From NCBI GenBank assembly GCA_947184155.2, contig CAMXCT020000278.1, positions 1 through 64,000 on the forward strand: a stretch of 64,000 nucleotides of DNA. The letters run 5' to 3'. Origin of the DNA: Cladocopium goreaui (Eukaryota; Sar; Dinophyceae; Suessiales; Symbiodiniaceae). This document shows, piece by piece, positions 31,982-43,683 of this stretch (position 1 is its first letter; every line of letters starts with the position of its first letter). Made by a program: the position numbers and the translations under genes. Below the pieces are notes generated by a model. The model was not told the DNA's origin. It searched no databases and saw only the letters and a program-made list of their open reading frames with translations.

Positions 31982-34040
31982 TTCTCGTTCTCGGCGTTGC
32001 CCAGACTTCTAGAAGTCTCATGGCGGAGGACAGAGTTGGAGCCCAGGTGATACAACTGCTTAGTGCCAAGGGTTTGACCGGCAAGAAGCTAGCTGTTTTC
32101 AACTTGGAAGATGCAGATTCCATTGCAACACAGGTATGCAAGGATTTGGGAGTGATTTGTGGGATGCAGCATGTGCATGTTGTGAAACGTTTGATCAGGG
32201 AAGCACACTTGGCCGAGCCCATCGCCAAGCGTCTGCGTGGAGACGATAGCCTGGACCCTTTGCATTTTCAGTTGCTTGTGGATAGGGCTTCAAACTTACA
32301 GACAGGGAACAGAACTACAGTGGTTTCACCAGTTGATGAATTTTTGGAGTCAGATGTTAGGGCTTCTCGTAGGGCAGCACGTCATGCAGAACCATGTGAA
32401 GAAAGGTTCAAAAAGGAAGCAGGTCAGAAAGAATTCTGGTCACGTGAACTCTATAAAGAGTTGAAACGTATGGGAGCGCCGGCCTTGGAACATTTAGAGC
32501 ATTGCGTCAGTGAATCACACATTCATTTGGCATTGGCTGGACGGACACGTTACAGCACTTTGAAGAGATATATTAAATGTTGGAGATCCCTTCAGCAATG
32601 GCAGACTGCAGTCAGGGGCAATGCAGGTTCACCGGAAGTTGGAGACCTAGTTGAATATATCTTTTGCAGATATGATGAACCTTGTGGACCGACTGTGCCA
32701 CCTCTCATTGTGAAGGCTGTAGTTTGGATGGAGAGGACAGCATGCTTGGATGTCCGTGCCCGGATAGGAGATTCACACGTTGTTGGATCTGTTAGGGACT
32801 ATGTGGTCGAGATGCTCTCCAAGGATTCAGCACCCACAAAGCGTGCGCCTCGGTATCCAGTGGTCATGATGGAGTCATTTGAACATGTTGTTGAAGATGA
32901 GAGCCAACTATTGGGCATCAGAGTGATTGCATGGATCAAGTTGGTAAAGCTCTGGGTACATTGAGATGGGATGATGTGCAGAAAATGATCCCAAAGGAGC
33001 TCAAGTATTTTGGAGGCAGAATGACAACGGTTTTGAGGACAACAAAAACCACAGGACCAACAAAACGGGTCCGAGAGCTGCCGGTCTGTATCTCAGAGCA
33101 TGCTTACATTTCAAATCAATTTTGGTTGAAGACGGGATTTGACCTGCTCAAAAATGATGTTGCTTTCGACAGAGACTATTTGCTGCCGAAGTTGAACAGT
33201 AATTGGACAGGTTTTAGAAAGGTCATGGCCACATACAACGACATCAGCTCCTATTCTGCTTATTTGAGAAGAAAGATCAAGAGGCCAGGTCAGGATGAGT
33301 TGATTATCCATCCGACGATGGCTGCGTTTTGGACGGAGCACTCAGAGAGGGCGACGTTGCCGACAGGTTTGGCATTGCTGCGGGCGCCTAAGGAAGAGAG
33401 AGACATGCTGGGACGTTGGAAACCCGATGGTTCAGACACTTATCTGCGTATGTACAATGGAGTGGTCAGCCGACCCCAATTGCAGTTTGCAAAGGCGGCT
33501 AGGACCAATGAGCGTTCCAGCACATTGGACGAGAGGGACATACTTGAGAGTGCGATGTCTTGGATCACTGATAGGTGTGAGCCGTTGTCAGATGAGAGGG
33601 TTCAGATGATACTGAAGCATTTGCAGAAGTCCATGGAGTGCAAAGCAATTCAGGGTTGGCAGACTGTGGAGGAAGATCAGCAGGAAGAAGATACGCTCTT
33701 TGGGCCGCTGACCGAAGAGATAGAAGAGGTAGAGGCAGTGGACACAATCAACGCGGTTGAGCGTAAGGAACCACGACTGCCAATGTTTGTAGTGGTCAAC
33801 AATGGTAGCAAGTGCAGACGTTTACACAAGAGCCGTGGAGGCTGTTGGATGGGTAGAGAGATGAACTTCAAGTCGTCTGTGGAATTCAACACACTGCCAA
33901 ACCCTGAGGAGTATACACATTACTGCAAGGTTTGTTGGCCAAAGACAGGGCCTGATACGAAGTCAGAGGTTTCATCATCATCTTCATCAACTTCCAGTTC
34001 CAGGAGTGCCAGTAGTTCTTCCAGTCGAGAGAGCGAATAG
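31906..34040 (+). pseudogene. YR-2 tyrosine recombinase (one frameshift)
   Basis: The open frame starts at 31906, inside A1; ATG 32020 (MAEDRVG) lies just outside A1 and is a good alternative start. A single-base loss near 32955 (LW to GTLRWDD) shifts the frame; otherwise the protein is whole. Catalytic landmarks are Arg in GTLRWDD, HSER (a full H-x-x-R), GRWKPDGSDT and Tyr in DTYLRMY. The C-terminus has a Cys/His block (CWMGREM, then HYCKVCW) followed by a long Ser-rich tail. Compared with YR-1 and YR-3, this enzyme keeps the second catalytic Arg. Confidence 0.8.
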
Positions 34041-34506
34041 CGCGCTTGAGAAGGGATCAGTCCCAAAGGGGCCGGTGGATCCGAAGCCTGTCAAAGACAG
34101 CAGGAAAATGTTGCAGTGGCTGCAACCGGTGAAGATGTTGGTTTGTGTGTCTGTTTTTGACTGATTTTTTTTGCTTCTGAAGATGTCTTGAATCTTGTTG
34201 TCTTGAATCACATTGTATTTTGGGGAAAAAGCATCGATGAGATGCCGTGAGATGAGTTAGGTTTGAGGAATCCGCAGATTTCTCCGGAGCATCGGTTCAG
34301 CAAAAGCCGAGGGTTAATCATGACATAGTTGGAAGCAGGTTCAATTTACTGGAGTTTTTTCTCACGCGTGAAGCCGTGGTTATTGTTTGATTTTGTGGAA
34401 TACTTTGATTTCCTAAATAGATGAGCGAAATACAATTTTCACTGACTTTCAGATTGCAGTGCATTTCGTTTGACAGAACATTTCTTTAGCTGGTAGCTCG
34501 ACTGCG
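34041..34506 (+). other. YR-2 intergenic spacer
   Basis: No gene is seen between the YR and gag. Several short inverted repeats are present (for example GGGA-TCAG-TCCC near 34057), but nothing like the GGT array of YR-1. Confidence 0.5.
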
Positions 34507-35238
34507 GTGAACATGGCTGCACCAGAGCAACTGGCCTTGGAAGAGGCTCTCAAAAAGGGGAGCTCAGATTTGAAGTTCACGTTGACGAGAAACGAGGTTT
34601 CAGATGAACTGCAAGCAGCTTTTTATAGGAATGGGGTTACAACTATTCCGAAGGTCTCTTCATTCTTTCGTTCAGAGGATGACTTGGTGACTGTCCTGAA
34701 GGAATCCTTCAACACGGATTCAGATCACAGTTTGGCTGATAGGTCTCAGGTTGCGTCAGTGATTTGTGCGTGGCGTGAGACGCAGACTCGACAGAAGAGA
34801 CAGATAGAGGTTGAAGCAGAGATGGATACAAGAGAGTGGACAAAGCCCATTCCTACAGGTGACTATATCAACATGAGAAATGCATACATGAAGGTGCATG
34901 GAAAGATTGAAGATAAGGTTACTCCGTCAAAGGAGTATCTGGAGAAAAAGTTACAGGAACTTGAAAACGGCGAGTTTCGGGCGGAGACCATGGCCGAGGT
35001 GGTGTCGAAGGACGAGGTGGATCCTGATGTGATGATTCCCATTTTTGATTCAAAGGGAAGCCTTTCTGTCAAGCGGGGATCAACAACTATACCACTTCCT
35101 ACAGGGCCTGAACAGTTGAGGCGCAGGTTGACTGTCATGCTGAATGCCATTCTCATGCTTGCTTTGAAACATACGAATCGTGAGGAGATTCAAGATGTGT
35201 CACGTGATTTGTTTGAACGTTACAAGGACTACATCTTG
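34507..35238 (+). CDS. gag: YR-2 Gag-like protein, part 1
   Basis: 244 codons start at ATG 34507 or 34513. The N-terminal helical domain (VSDELQAAFYRNGV) resembles the SAM-like start of the YR-1 and YR-3 Gags. YR-3 is inserted after the codon for Leu in YKDYIL; the frame resumes at 44054 with GDYVWG, with no base lost or gained by this alignment. Confidence 0.75.
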
Positions 35239-35757
35239 TAGAGGCTCAGCGTGCTGATCCTGCTGTTTCTTAATACTCGGCGCAAGGTCTTTGACCTGAA
35301 GCGTACATGTTGGTTAAGGGTGTTGACCGGGGGTTGTGCATTTGGGTTGTGTGGCATTATCTGAGTTATGCGTCGTACCGTCTTGTGCTGTGTAGTACAA
35401 CTGTTTGAATCTAGAGATTCCTCTAGGGATTCAATCTGACTTAACTTTTTGTGTAGTGTTGGGTTCCTTTGTTTGCTAGGGATGTTTGTGAAACAACCTT
35501 CCCCTAGGTGATACGTTGTGCCAACCTTTAAATATTTTCGGTGCTTCTGTGATCAATACTGAAGATCAGAAACGGTGACACAACATGATAGGAACCACGA
35601 AATTTTTAACACCTCATTATTTAAATGATGTCATCTGATTTCATTTCAGAAGTGATTCTGAAGATGTTTTCTTCATCGAAATTTTTCAACCCAAACCAGG
35701 GAAGGGTGGGAGGGTGCTCTTAAAATTTTGAGCACTGACATCAACGATTTTTGCTCT
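35239..35757 (+). repeat. YR-3 repeat A1
   Basis: This 519-bp left end is repeated at 43134-43652. The block GTTTCTTAATACTC (35265-35278) is nearly the inverse complement of the B end GAGTGTTAGAAAC. Confidence 0.9.
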
Positions 35758-35760
35758 TTG

Positions 35761-35985
35761 ATGGATGCTGTCAATGTACAGCGGCTGACTATTACAGAGC
35801 TGATTCGTCTATTGATTTTGATTCTTTTTGAGCTGGCCCAGCGGTTTCGAGTTACTATCCCGGACCCTCCAACTGTTGAGTCGGTGCATCCTCCACATTG
35901 CCACCACAACTGCAATTTTTGCGATCATTTGTGTGCCAGGGCTGATCGTCACAGAACGCACAGGTGTACTTTGCATTGGAGGTGA
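35761..35985 (+). CDS. Small Cys/His-rich leader ORF of YR-3
   Basis: This is 74 codons from ATG 35761 (MDAVNV). A hydrophobic helix (ITELIRLLILILFEL, then RFRV) is followed by C-HHN-C-NF-C-DHL-C, then H-RT-H-R-C and a final LHWR. The pattern repeats that of the YR-1 leader ORF. The stop and the next ATG overlap as TGATG, a typical termination-reinitiation arrangement. Zinc binding is likely; the role is unknown. Confidence 0.6.
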   Translation: MDAVNVQRLTITELIRLLILILFELAQRFRVTIPDPPTVESVHPPHCHHNCNFCDHLCARADRHRTHRCTLHWR

Positions 35986-37994
35986 TGGTCTTGACCGTAG
36001 CTCTGCCATTGGGGGGGGAGAACCAAGAGCTGGGTGAGGATGACTATGGTTTTGAGAAATCTTTGCCAAGCGTGGCATGTAGCATCAGTCCTGTGCCAAG
36101 CATTTTGGATGATCCTGACATTCATGAAGAAGCAGTAGAACCCGATACAGAGCAATTGAAAAGCAAACGCACTTTTCAGGAATCTGGGATTAGTTCTGAA
36201 GTTGAGCGGAAAAAGAAAGACAGGATTGCTCAGCAGGTTTTGGATGCTACCTTGATTTTGAGTCGAAATGAGAAGATGCTGCAGGCCGTGCAGGTTGGTA
36301 TACCCAAAATTGACTTGGTGTCAGATATTTTCAGACTTCCAATGTTGGGAAGGCTTGCGCACATTGAGAACGCTATGCATGATGAGACGTTGAACCGTCA
36401 GGCAACAACTGGCTTGAGTGGTCCGCTTCCTTTTACCAAGAGGCGGTTGTTGACGGCAAAGCTGGCCAAGTCAGATGATGAGCTGCTGACCTCAGCACTA
36501 CGGAAGTTGCGCAACTTGGTACTGTACTGGCCAGAGGACAGCAAACTTGGCAGAGCATTGCTAACCTCGGCAGGTGCAGTAGTGGGAGAGGATGTCCTCC
36601 AACAATCCCTCAAAGACTGTTTTGCTGGTAAAGCGGTTGCAACATTGGTGAAGAGGGCGGCAGATTTTACAAGGTTTGCTGAATGGATGATACAGTCGGG
36701 AAGGGGCAGACCCTTAAAGCCCATGGAAGCCGACTTGTATGGTTACATATCCATGTTGCGTGCCAGTGGAGCAGGTGCCACAGCAGGTGAGTCGTTTTTG
36801 TCTGCCTGGCGGTTCATGGTGCACACTGTTGGAGCAGGACAGGCGGTGAACAATGATTTGATTTCTGGCAGGGTGCTGGGTGCAGCCAAGGATTTGGTTT
36901 CGAAGAAGCGGGCTTTGCATCAAGCGCCACCGCTCACTGCAGACATGGTATGGAAGCTGGAAGGCTTGATGGCTGCACCGATATCCCAGAGGTTCAAAGC
37001 AATCCTAGGGTTTTTGCTGTTTTGCCTTTATTCTTGCTGTCGATTTGGAGATGGCACCAGGGCCCACGAACCTACTCTGTCCCAGTTTCAGCACATCATT
37101 TTGGTTGAGACCGCATGTTCAGAGTACAAAACAGCCACTGGTGAGAGGCGAGCAGTGTTGCTGCCCCTAGTAGCCTTAGGTTCTGGTCTATCTGGCTCAG
37201 GATGGGCACTTTCATGGATGGCTGCGAGAAGGGACAGTGGTTTGAGGGGTAAAACTTTTCTCATGCCGGCTGATGCGGAAAACAGTGACCATTGGCTGGA
37301 TCGAAGGATGACCACAGCAGAGGGGTCATACTGGTTGAAAGACCTATTGGTCTTGTCAGGCTTGAAAGAGCCGGAGGCAGCTGGTTTCTCAACTCACTCA
37401 CTCAAAGCCACACTCCTCAGTTGGGCTGCGAAGTCAGCGACATTTGATTTGCAAGAGCGCCTCATTTTGGGGCACCATTTGGATGAGGAGACAAAGATGG
37501 CCGTGACTTACTCACGTGACGCAATAGCAGCTACTATGGTGAAGGTGTACCGGATGCTTGAAACTGTGAGACAAGGCATCTTTGATCCCGATGCCAGCAG
37601 AGCAGAGAGGATTGCCATGGCGACTGGTTTGAGCCACTTGGCCACGCACCTCCCGGAGAAGAATGAGATGGAGCTGGACCTTGAAGAAAGACTGTGCAAG
37701 GAGATTGAACGCGCTGACCAGTGCGATACAGACGTGGAAGAGGATAGGGCTGAGATTCAGCCGGTGAGGATTCCAGAAGAATCTCAGTCATTTGCAAGAT
37801 CAGATTTCCCGCCTGTGGAAAGCGCACACTGCGTTGTTCATCGGCTTTCAGGCATTGTACATTGCTTGGAGACCTCGGACAGTTTGTTGTGTGGACGCAG
37901 GATGTCGCTGAATATGAAACCCATTGATTTTCCTTGGGAAGACCGTGCAACTCACGAATTCTGTGAGCAATGCAACAGAGCACTTTATCGCTGA
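35985..37994 (+). CDS. YR-3 tyrosine recombinase
   Basis: This is 669 codons from ATG 35985. Landmarks are Arg in CCRFGDGTR (about 352), HSLK (about 471), GHH (about 495) and Tyr in TYSRDA (about 507). As in YR-1, the H-x-x-R motif reads H-x-x-K. The C-terminus carries VVHRLSG, CGRRMS and FCEQC, the equivalent of the C-terminal Cys/His block in YR-1. It is uninterrupted and may be functional. It should integrate the element by recombination. Confidence 0.85.
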   Translation: MVLTVALPLGGENQELGEDDYGFEKSLPSVACSISPVPSILDDPDIHEEAVEPDTEQLKSKRTFQESGISSEVERKKKDRIAQQVLDATLILSRNEKMLQAVQVGIPKIDLVSDIFRLPMLGRLAHIENAMHDETLNRQATTGLSGPLPFTKRRLLTAKLAKSDDELLTSALRKLRNLVLYWPEDSKLGRALLTSAGAVVGEDVLQQSLKDCFAGKAVATLVKRAADFTRFAEWMIQSGRGRPLKPMEADLYGYISMLRASGAGATAGESFLSAWRFMVHTVGAGQAVNNDLISGRVLGAAKDLVSKKRALHQAPPLTADMVWKLEGLMAAPISQRFKAILGFLLFCLYSCCRFGDGTRAHEPTLSQFQHIILVETACSEYKTATGERRAVLLPLVALGSGLSGSGWALSWMAARRDSGLRGKTFLMPADAENSDHWLDRRMTTAEGSYWLKDLLVLSGLKEPEAAGFSTHSLKATLLSWAAKSATFDLQERLILGHHLDEETKMAVTYSRDAIAATMVKVYRMLETVRQGIFDPDASRAERIAMATGLSHLATHLPEKNEMELDLEERLCKEIERADQCDTDVEEDRAEIQPVRIPEESQSFARSDFPPVESAHCVVHRLSGIVHCLETSDSLLCGRRMSLNMKPIDFPWEDRATHEFCEQCNRALYR

Positions 37995-38380
37995 ACTAGC
38001 GAGTCGTGAGCGAGATAAATGGCGCTGGGGATTTACCAGCGGTGAGCATCTCATGAATTTGAATGTTGTCTTTTTGATGTGGTAGGAGTGAATTGCAGGA
38101 ACATGCAACACGCTACGTGATTTGGATTTCTTGTGCATTGGCTCATCAGAAGAACCTTCCTGGCGGAATAGCTGGGAAATTTGATGTAGCGGAAGTACAT
38201 GTGAATCCATGACACGAAGTTGGAACTTGATATTTTAATTCAATTGTTTAAACAGTGAAATCAAGTAGGTGAAACGGAATTTGAAACAACAAACGAAACA
38301 CTCCTTTTCTGCATGTTTGTGTGTGACAGTTGATTTAATTTGATTTCCGGGGCGGGCCCTGCGCCACTTTGGCGATTAGC
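37995..38380 (+). other. YR-3 intergenic spacer
   Basis: No gene is seen. Two simple hairpins lie near the YR stop: TCGCT-GAACT-AGCGA and CGCTGG with CCAGCG around 38025. The remainder is AT-rich up to the Gag start. Confidence 0.5.
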
Positions 38381-39592
38381 ATGGCTTCAATGGAATCAGT
38401 CCCGAGCTTTAGAGCACGAGCAGCAGATATTGGTATGAGTGCTGAGCTGATTGATAGATTGGTGGCGGCAGGTCTTGACACCTTTGGGAAACTGGCTTAT
38501 GTTTGCAGTGTTAGTCCAACAGCAGGTGACGATGGACCACTTAGGGATGCACTGGGCCGCATGCTAGCTGGTGGAGACCCCTTGACGCCGCAGGACATGA
38601 TCTTCGTGAGGCGCTTGTGGTTTGAGTCCTACACTTTGACAGTGACTGAATTGCAAAACAAAATGCAGAAGAGCCCCAGTGATACTCCAAAATCAATACC
38701 ACTGGCAGAACGATTAGTCCGTATTGAGGAACAGCGTGATCGTTTGAAAGGATTAGTTTATGACCAGTTTCTCGAGCCGGCTCACTCCTTGACAGACAAG
38801 GTTCAAGCAATGCTGGAAGATGGTGTTGTGACTTATTTACCACCAGAGAAATGCACTTCACGTCATGATGAAATTCAAAGCAACAAGACGGAACAGCAGT
38901 TGACCTTTGACGCACAAGGAACTGTCAAGGTATCGAAAGCGGAATCACAGCTGAGTTGCGATGCCACAGGAGAGTTGAGATTGCGTCAGTGCCTTACGCG
39001 TAAAGCTTTGGCGTTTGATCAGATCAAACTTTGCTCCTTTGATGTGATGGAGACATGGCACAATGCAATGGTACAGGCAATCATGCGCAAGCCACCTGCA
39101 GGACACAAGTATGTCACAGTTCAGCAAATCATGGCCGCAGACAAGGAGCTCTGGAGCTACATGTCTCAAAATACACGTGGCAAGCTCAAGACAGCAGTGG
39201 GGCAACCTCCAGCCCTGGACTCAGAGTTGCAATCACTCATGAATTCACCGACAGTTTTGTGCTACATGACCCCGTTGCCTGGGCAGTCAACAAAAACTGA
39301 ACCGCCCAAACCGGTGGTGCCGAAACCCAGTTCACCCAAAGGTGAATCCAAAGGTTCGACCAGGCCACAAGGGACAAAAAGGAAGCTCGAAGGTACCACA
39401 ACTGTCAAGGAGCTGTTGCAGAACTTGCCAGCCAACTGCACGTCCAAGACTGAGCAAAACAAGTTTATTTGCTTACACTACAACAATGGGACATGCAAGA
39501 GGCAGAAGGCTTCGTCGTGCAACATGGGCGTGCACATGTGTTACTATAAGGGATGTGGAAAGAAAAGGCCGTACATTGAGTGCGGACACTGA
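38381..39592 (+). CDS. gag: YR-3 Gag-like protein with CCCH finger
   Basis: This is 403 codons from ATG 38381 (MASMES). It has a SAM-like N-terminal domain (IGMSAELIDRLVAAG), a helical middle, a Pro-Lys-Ser linker, and a C-terminal finger with C-x7-C-x7-C-x4-H (CLHYNNGTC...CNMGVH) followed by CYYKGCG. It ends at TGA 39590-39592 in the context CAC-TGA-C; the same frame stays open into pol. Confidence 0.75.
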   Translation: MASMESVPSFRARAADIGMSAELIDRLVAAGLDTFGKLAYVCSVSPTAGDDGPLRDALGRMLAGGDPLTPQDMIFVRRLWFESYTLTVTELQNKMQKSPSDTPKSIPLAERLVRIEEQRDRLKGLVYDQFLEPAHSLTDKVQAMLEDGVVTYLPPEKCTSRHDEIQSNKTEQQLTFDAQGTVKVSKAESQLSCDATGELRLRQCLTRKALAFDQIKLCSFDVMETWHNAMVQAIMRKPPAGHKYVTVQQIMAADKELWSYMSQNTRGKLKTAVGQPPALDSELQSLMNSPTVLCYMTPLPGQSTKTEPPKPVVPKPSSPKGESKGSTRPQGTKRKLEGTTTVKELLQNLPANCTSKTEQNKFICLHYNNGTCKRQKASSCNMGVHMCYYKGCGKKRPYIECGH

Positions 39593-42500
39593 CAAAGCGC
39601 ATGGCAGTCAGCAGCTTCAGAGGCTGGCCCATCAAACGATGTTGCAGTGTTTATGGAGCTTTGTGCAGGTAGTGCAGTGTTATCGTCAGAGGCCGCAAAA
39701 CAAGGTTTCCAGACGTTTGCAGTGGACCATGAATTAAACCGGTTTTCACCCAAGGCGAAAATCTTTCAGTTGGACTTGTCGAAGACAGAGTCCAGTCAGC
39801 TGCTAGCAGACATGTATCACAACATGAAGCCACAATGGACCCACATGGGCTTACCATGTGGAACGGCATCACGTGCGAGGGAGAAGCCGGTCAGCCAGAA
39901 ACTGAGAGATAAAGGAGCCCCGCAGCCGAGGCCACTAAGAGATCAAGACCACTTGATGGGTCTGCACAATTTGTCTCCAGCTGAGCAACGCAGAGTGGAT
40001 GGAGCGAACTTGGTTTACCAGGCTGCTGAAGGAATTCTTTTTATCATTTTCATGCTGGGATTATGGGTGTCCATCGAGAACCCTGAAAGATCATGGTTAT
40101 GGGCTATTTTAGCCCTACTGGTGAAACGCCGTGACAATGCAGAGTATTCACAATGGTATTTCAATTTGGCCGACACCACCTTTGATGCGTGTCAACATGG
40201 TAGTAGTTTTGCGAAAACAACGAGACTCAAGGGGACCCCAGGTATTTTTGAGCACCTGGGTGGTCAATGTGATGGCACGCAGACCCATGCAAACTGGAAG
40301 GTCCAAAGGTTGGGACCACAATGGATCTTTAATACTGCTGCGGAGGCTGAATATCCGCGGGTGCTTGCAGCAAGAATGGTAGCGGCAGTAGTGGCGAAGT
40401 TGCCACAACACCTTTTTCAACAGACTATTCGCCGTTTCCGTTTGGATCTTTTGCAGCAGGCCGATAAACAACACAAGCTGGGTGAGCAGCTCATTCCCGA
40501 GTACAGCCACGTGTTGTTCATGGACGAGTTGCCGCAAACTGGCACCTTCAAAGTTTTAGCACAGCCTTTCAACCACACTGGGGACAACTGCGACAAAGGC
40601 TGTGCTACTGAGAGCGGGAGCAATGAGCATAACAGATATAAGATTGGGTTTTTCTTTTCGCCGGAGGAGCACTTTGACAGAGCATTGCACCTCAGGCACC
40701 CTGCACTGCAGTTCAATGTGGTACCTGATGTTTTGAGAAGGAATTTATTCAGACTGTGCACCTTGGGAATCCATGAGATAGCGCAACAAAGAATTGCGAC
40801 GTTGAAAGAGGTGATGAAGCTCAAATTGGCACTAGCTTCGGAAGAGCGTCAGCTGCGGGATGGCATGGAGACCCATGTTAATACGGTCACTAAAGACAAG
40901 GCCCTGGTTTTGTGGAGGCGGCTTTTGATGGAGACCCGGTTCCCTGACATGAATGTTTGCAGTTTCATGGAACAAGGAGTGCCCTTAACTGGACAGGAGG
41001 CCGAGTCACCCCTATACTTCAAGAAATATGCGCCTGCAGTCATGACGGTAGAACAGTTGGATCACCAGGCAGTTTGGAAGCGCCGAGCCATGATGGGTAA
41101 GACCATTGCAGCAGAGGAATGTGAGCATGAGCATGATTTGGTAAGAGAGAGCCAGGAAGAGGTCGAGGCAGGTTTCTTGGAAGGACCTTTTACAGAAGAA
41201 CAAATTAACACCAAGTTGGGCACTGACAGCTGGAGCTTGACCCGACGATTCTGTCTATACCAAGGTGAAGAGCGGAAAATCCGAGTCATAGACAATTATA
41301 AAGACTCTGGTGTTAATGCAGCTTTCTCCTCCTCCTCTTACTTGGCGCTGCAGGACACTGACTTCATTGTGGGCTTTTTGCGTTTTGTCATGGTGGTGCT
41401 GTCAGGGCGGGACCAAGTGGTAGTCCCACTCAGTGATGGCCAAGTTCTAGTGGGCGCTTGGCACCCAACTATGAGTGCTGGACCGTCCTGGGTTGGGAGG
41501 TGCATCGATCTCAGCAAAGCCTACAAACAGGTGGCGATACATAAGCAATCGCTACGACATGGTGTCCTGGGGTTTAACACCCAAAAGGGTGGCTGGCAAA
41601 TGTACACCACGTGCTCGCTGCCTTTTGGAGCATCAGCCTCGGTCTATTCGTTCAACAAGATCAGCAGGGGCATTTGGCATTTGCTGGTGCACAAATTTGG
41701 ACTACTCACCAGTGTTTTCTACGATGACTATCCGGTTTTTGAAGTTCAACCCCTGGCTGCATTGACGTCGAAGATAGTCGACGCATTTTTGAATGTTTTG
41801 GGCTGGCGACATGCTGTGCAGGGCAAAAAGGCTGTAGATTTTTGCAGCCAACCTGTTGCCTTGTAGGTACAATTCAATTTGGAAAACATCAGAACTGGTG
41901 AGCTGGTGGTGCAGAACAAACCGGGTAGGATTGAGAGGATCGTGGAAATGATAGCCCTGGTGAAGGAAGGCGAGGGGAAATCGAAGTCCCTTATGGCTTC
42001 ACTGGCTGGACTAATGAACTTTGCTGGAGGTTCGTACTAGGCCACCACTTCAAGTTGGGATCTCATGCATTGAACGCCTGGGCGTACAACCATAATGTTG
42101 CCCCTTCTGATGTCCGAACAGTTTGCGATTATTTGCTAACAGTTGCCAAGTCTGTGCAGCCCCGGCGCATACATCTTCACGACTCTGATCTTCCGTGGGT
42201 TATTTATACAGATGGAGCTTATGAAAACGGAAAGGGCACTTGGGGGGCGTTAGTCTATGACCCACTGACTGGTAAGAGGTTGGTCTTTGCAGGAGAAGTT
42301 CCGACCGTGTTGACCTCATACTGGGCAGCTACAGTGGGGGAACAATTGATTTGCGAAATTGAATTGTATGCTTACATATGCGTCAGATGGCAGTTGCGGA
42401 AAGAACTGACCAATCGCTATGGGATTGCTTTCATTGATAATGAGTCCAGCCGGATGACGCTGATCAAGAGGAATTCCCCTTCCCATGCGATGTTCTTAAT

Positions 42501-42738
42501 GGTATCCTTGCTGAGCTTATTGGATGTGGTGTTGCCTTTCAGCGTTTGGTGTGAGCGAGTGCCGAGCGCTTCCAACCCGGCTGACTTACCGTCCCGAGGG
42601 AAGTCAGCAGAGCTTGGCAAATTACTTCATGCCACAGACTGCGGAGACATTCAGTTGCCGGCCTACGTTCTAGACTTTCTCAGAAGGGACCAGTTCGATG
42701 TTGAATTGGCAGAGCTTGTGAAATTTGAAGCTTTGTGA
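39593..42738 (+). pseudogene. pol: YR-3 Pol: methyltransferase-like, RT, RNase H (stop and frameshift)
   Basis: The frame continues from Gag after one UGA. The first ATG lies inside motif I (FMELCAGS), so readthrough is the likely route. The methyltransferase-like domain shows FMELCAGSA, GLPCGTASR and IENPERSWLW. Reverse transcriptase shows RVIDNYKDS and YDDY (near 41727). A TAG at about 41864 interrupts the frame, and a one-base shift near 42035 precedes RNase H (YTDGAYE, IDNESSR, NPADLPSRG), which ends at 42738. Apart from these two lesions the gene is complete. Confidence 0.8.
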
Positions 42739-42763
42739 TGGTTCTGTGACGGCTGAAACGATA

Positions 42764-43133
42764 GGGGGAAGAAACAAGCCTTTAATCCAGTTTGCTGAGT
42801 TGTTGAGTCGACCCACGTGAACACCTATGTGGCATGTCGACGTGAGAAAACCAAATATGATGCAAACTCAGATCGGTATCTCCCCCGACTCGCCGGTGAA
42901 AAAGAAATTGCAAGGCTGCATGTCCGATGTTCTGAGATTGATTTTTCCTGATTTGCAGTGCTGTGATTTTTGAGGATTATTTTGTTTAAGGGTTTGGTTC
43001 AGTTTACGCGTATACCCGAGCGGCACACATGACAGGCGGCGCGTGATATAACTTTATGTTTACACAACCATACTTATGCACTTCCCCTTCCTGGTTATAT
43101 CCCTTTTATACCAACTTGAGAGTGTTAGAAACG
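42764..43133 (+). repeat. YR-3 repeat B1
   Basis: This 370-bp repeat recurs at 43684-44053. It adjoins A2 directly at 43133/43134. Confidence 0.9.
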
Positions 43134-43652
43134 TAGAGGCTCAGCGTGCTGATCCTGCTGTTTCTTAATACTCGGCGCAAGGTCTTTGACCTGAAGCGTA
43201 CATGTTGGTTAAGGGTGTTGACCGGGGGTTGTGCATTTGGGTTGTGTGGCATTATCTGAGTTATGCGTCGTACCGTCTTGTGCTGTGTAGTACAACTGTT
43301 TGAATCTAGAGATTCCTCTAGGGATTCAATCTGACTTAACTTTTTGTGTAGTGTTGGGTTCCTTTGTTTGCTAGGGATGTTTGTGAAACAACCTTCCCCT
43401 AGGTGATACGTTGTGCCAACCTTTAAATATTTTCGGTGCTTCTGTGATCAATACTGAAGATCAGAAACGGTGACACAACATGATAGGAACCACGAAATTT
43501 TTAACACCTCATTATTTAAATGATGTCATCTGATTTCATTTCAGAAGTGATTCTGAAGATGTTTTCTTCATCGAAATTTTTCAACCCAAACCAGGGAAGG
43601 GTGGGAGGGTGCTCTTAAAATTTTGAGCACTGACATCAACGATTTTTGCTCT
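43134..43652 (+). repeat. YR-3 repeat A2 and linker
   Basis: This 519-bp copy of A1 is followed by the 31-base linker 43653-43683. The linker contains GTAGCCCACCCT, a string also found at the A2-linker junction of YR-2 (48521-48532). Confidence 0.9.
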
Positions 43653-43683
43653 CCCGCCCAAATGTCTTGTAGCCCACCCTGAG

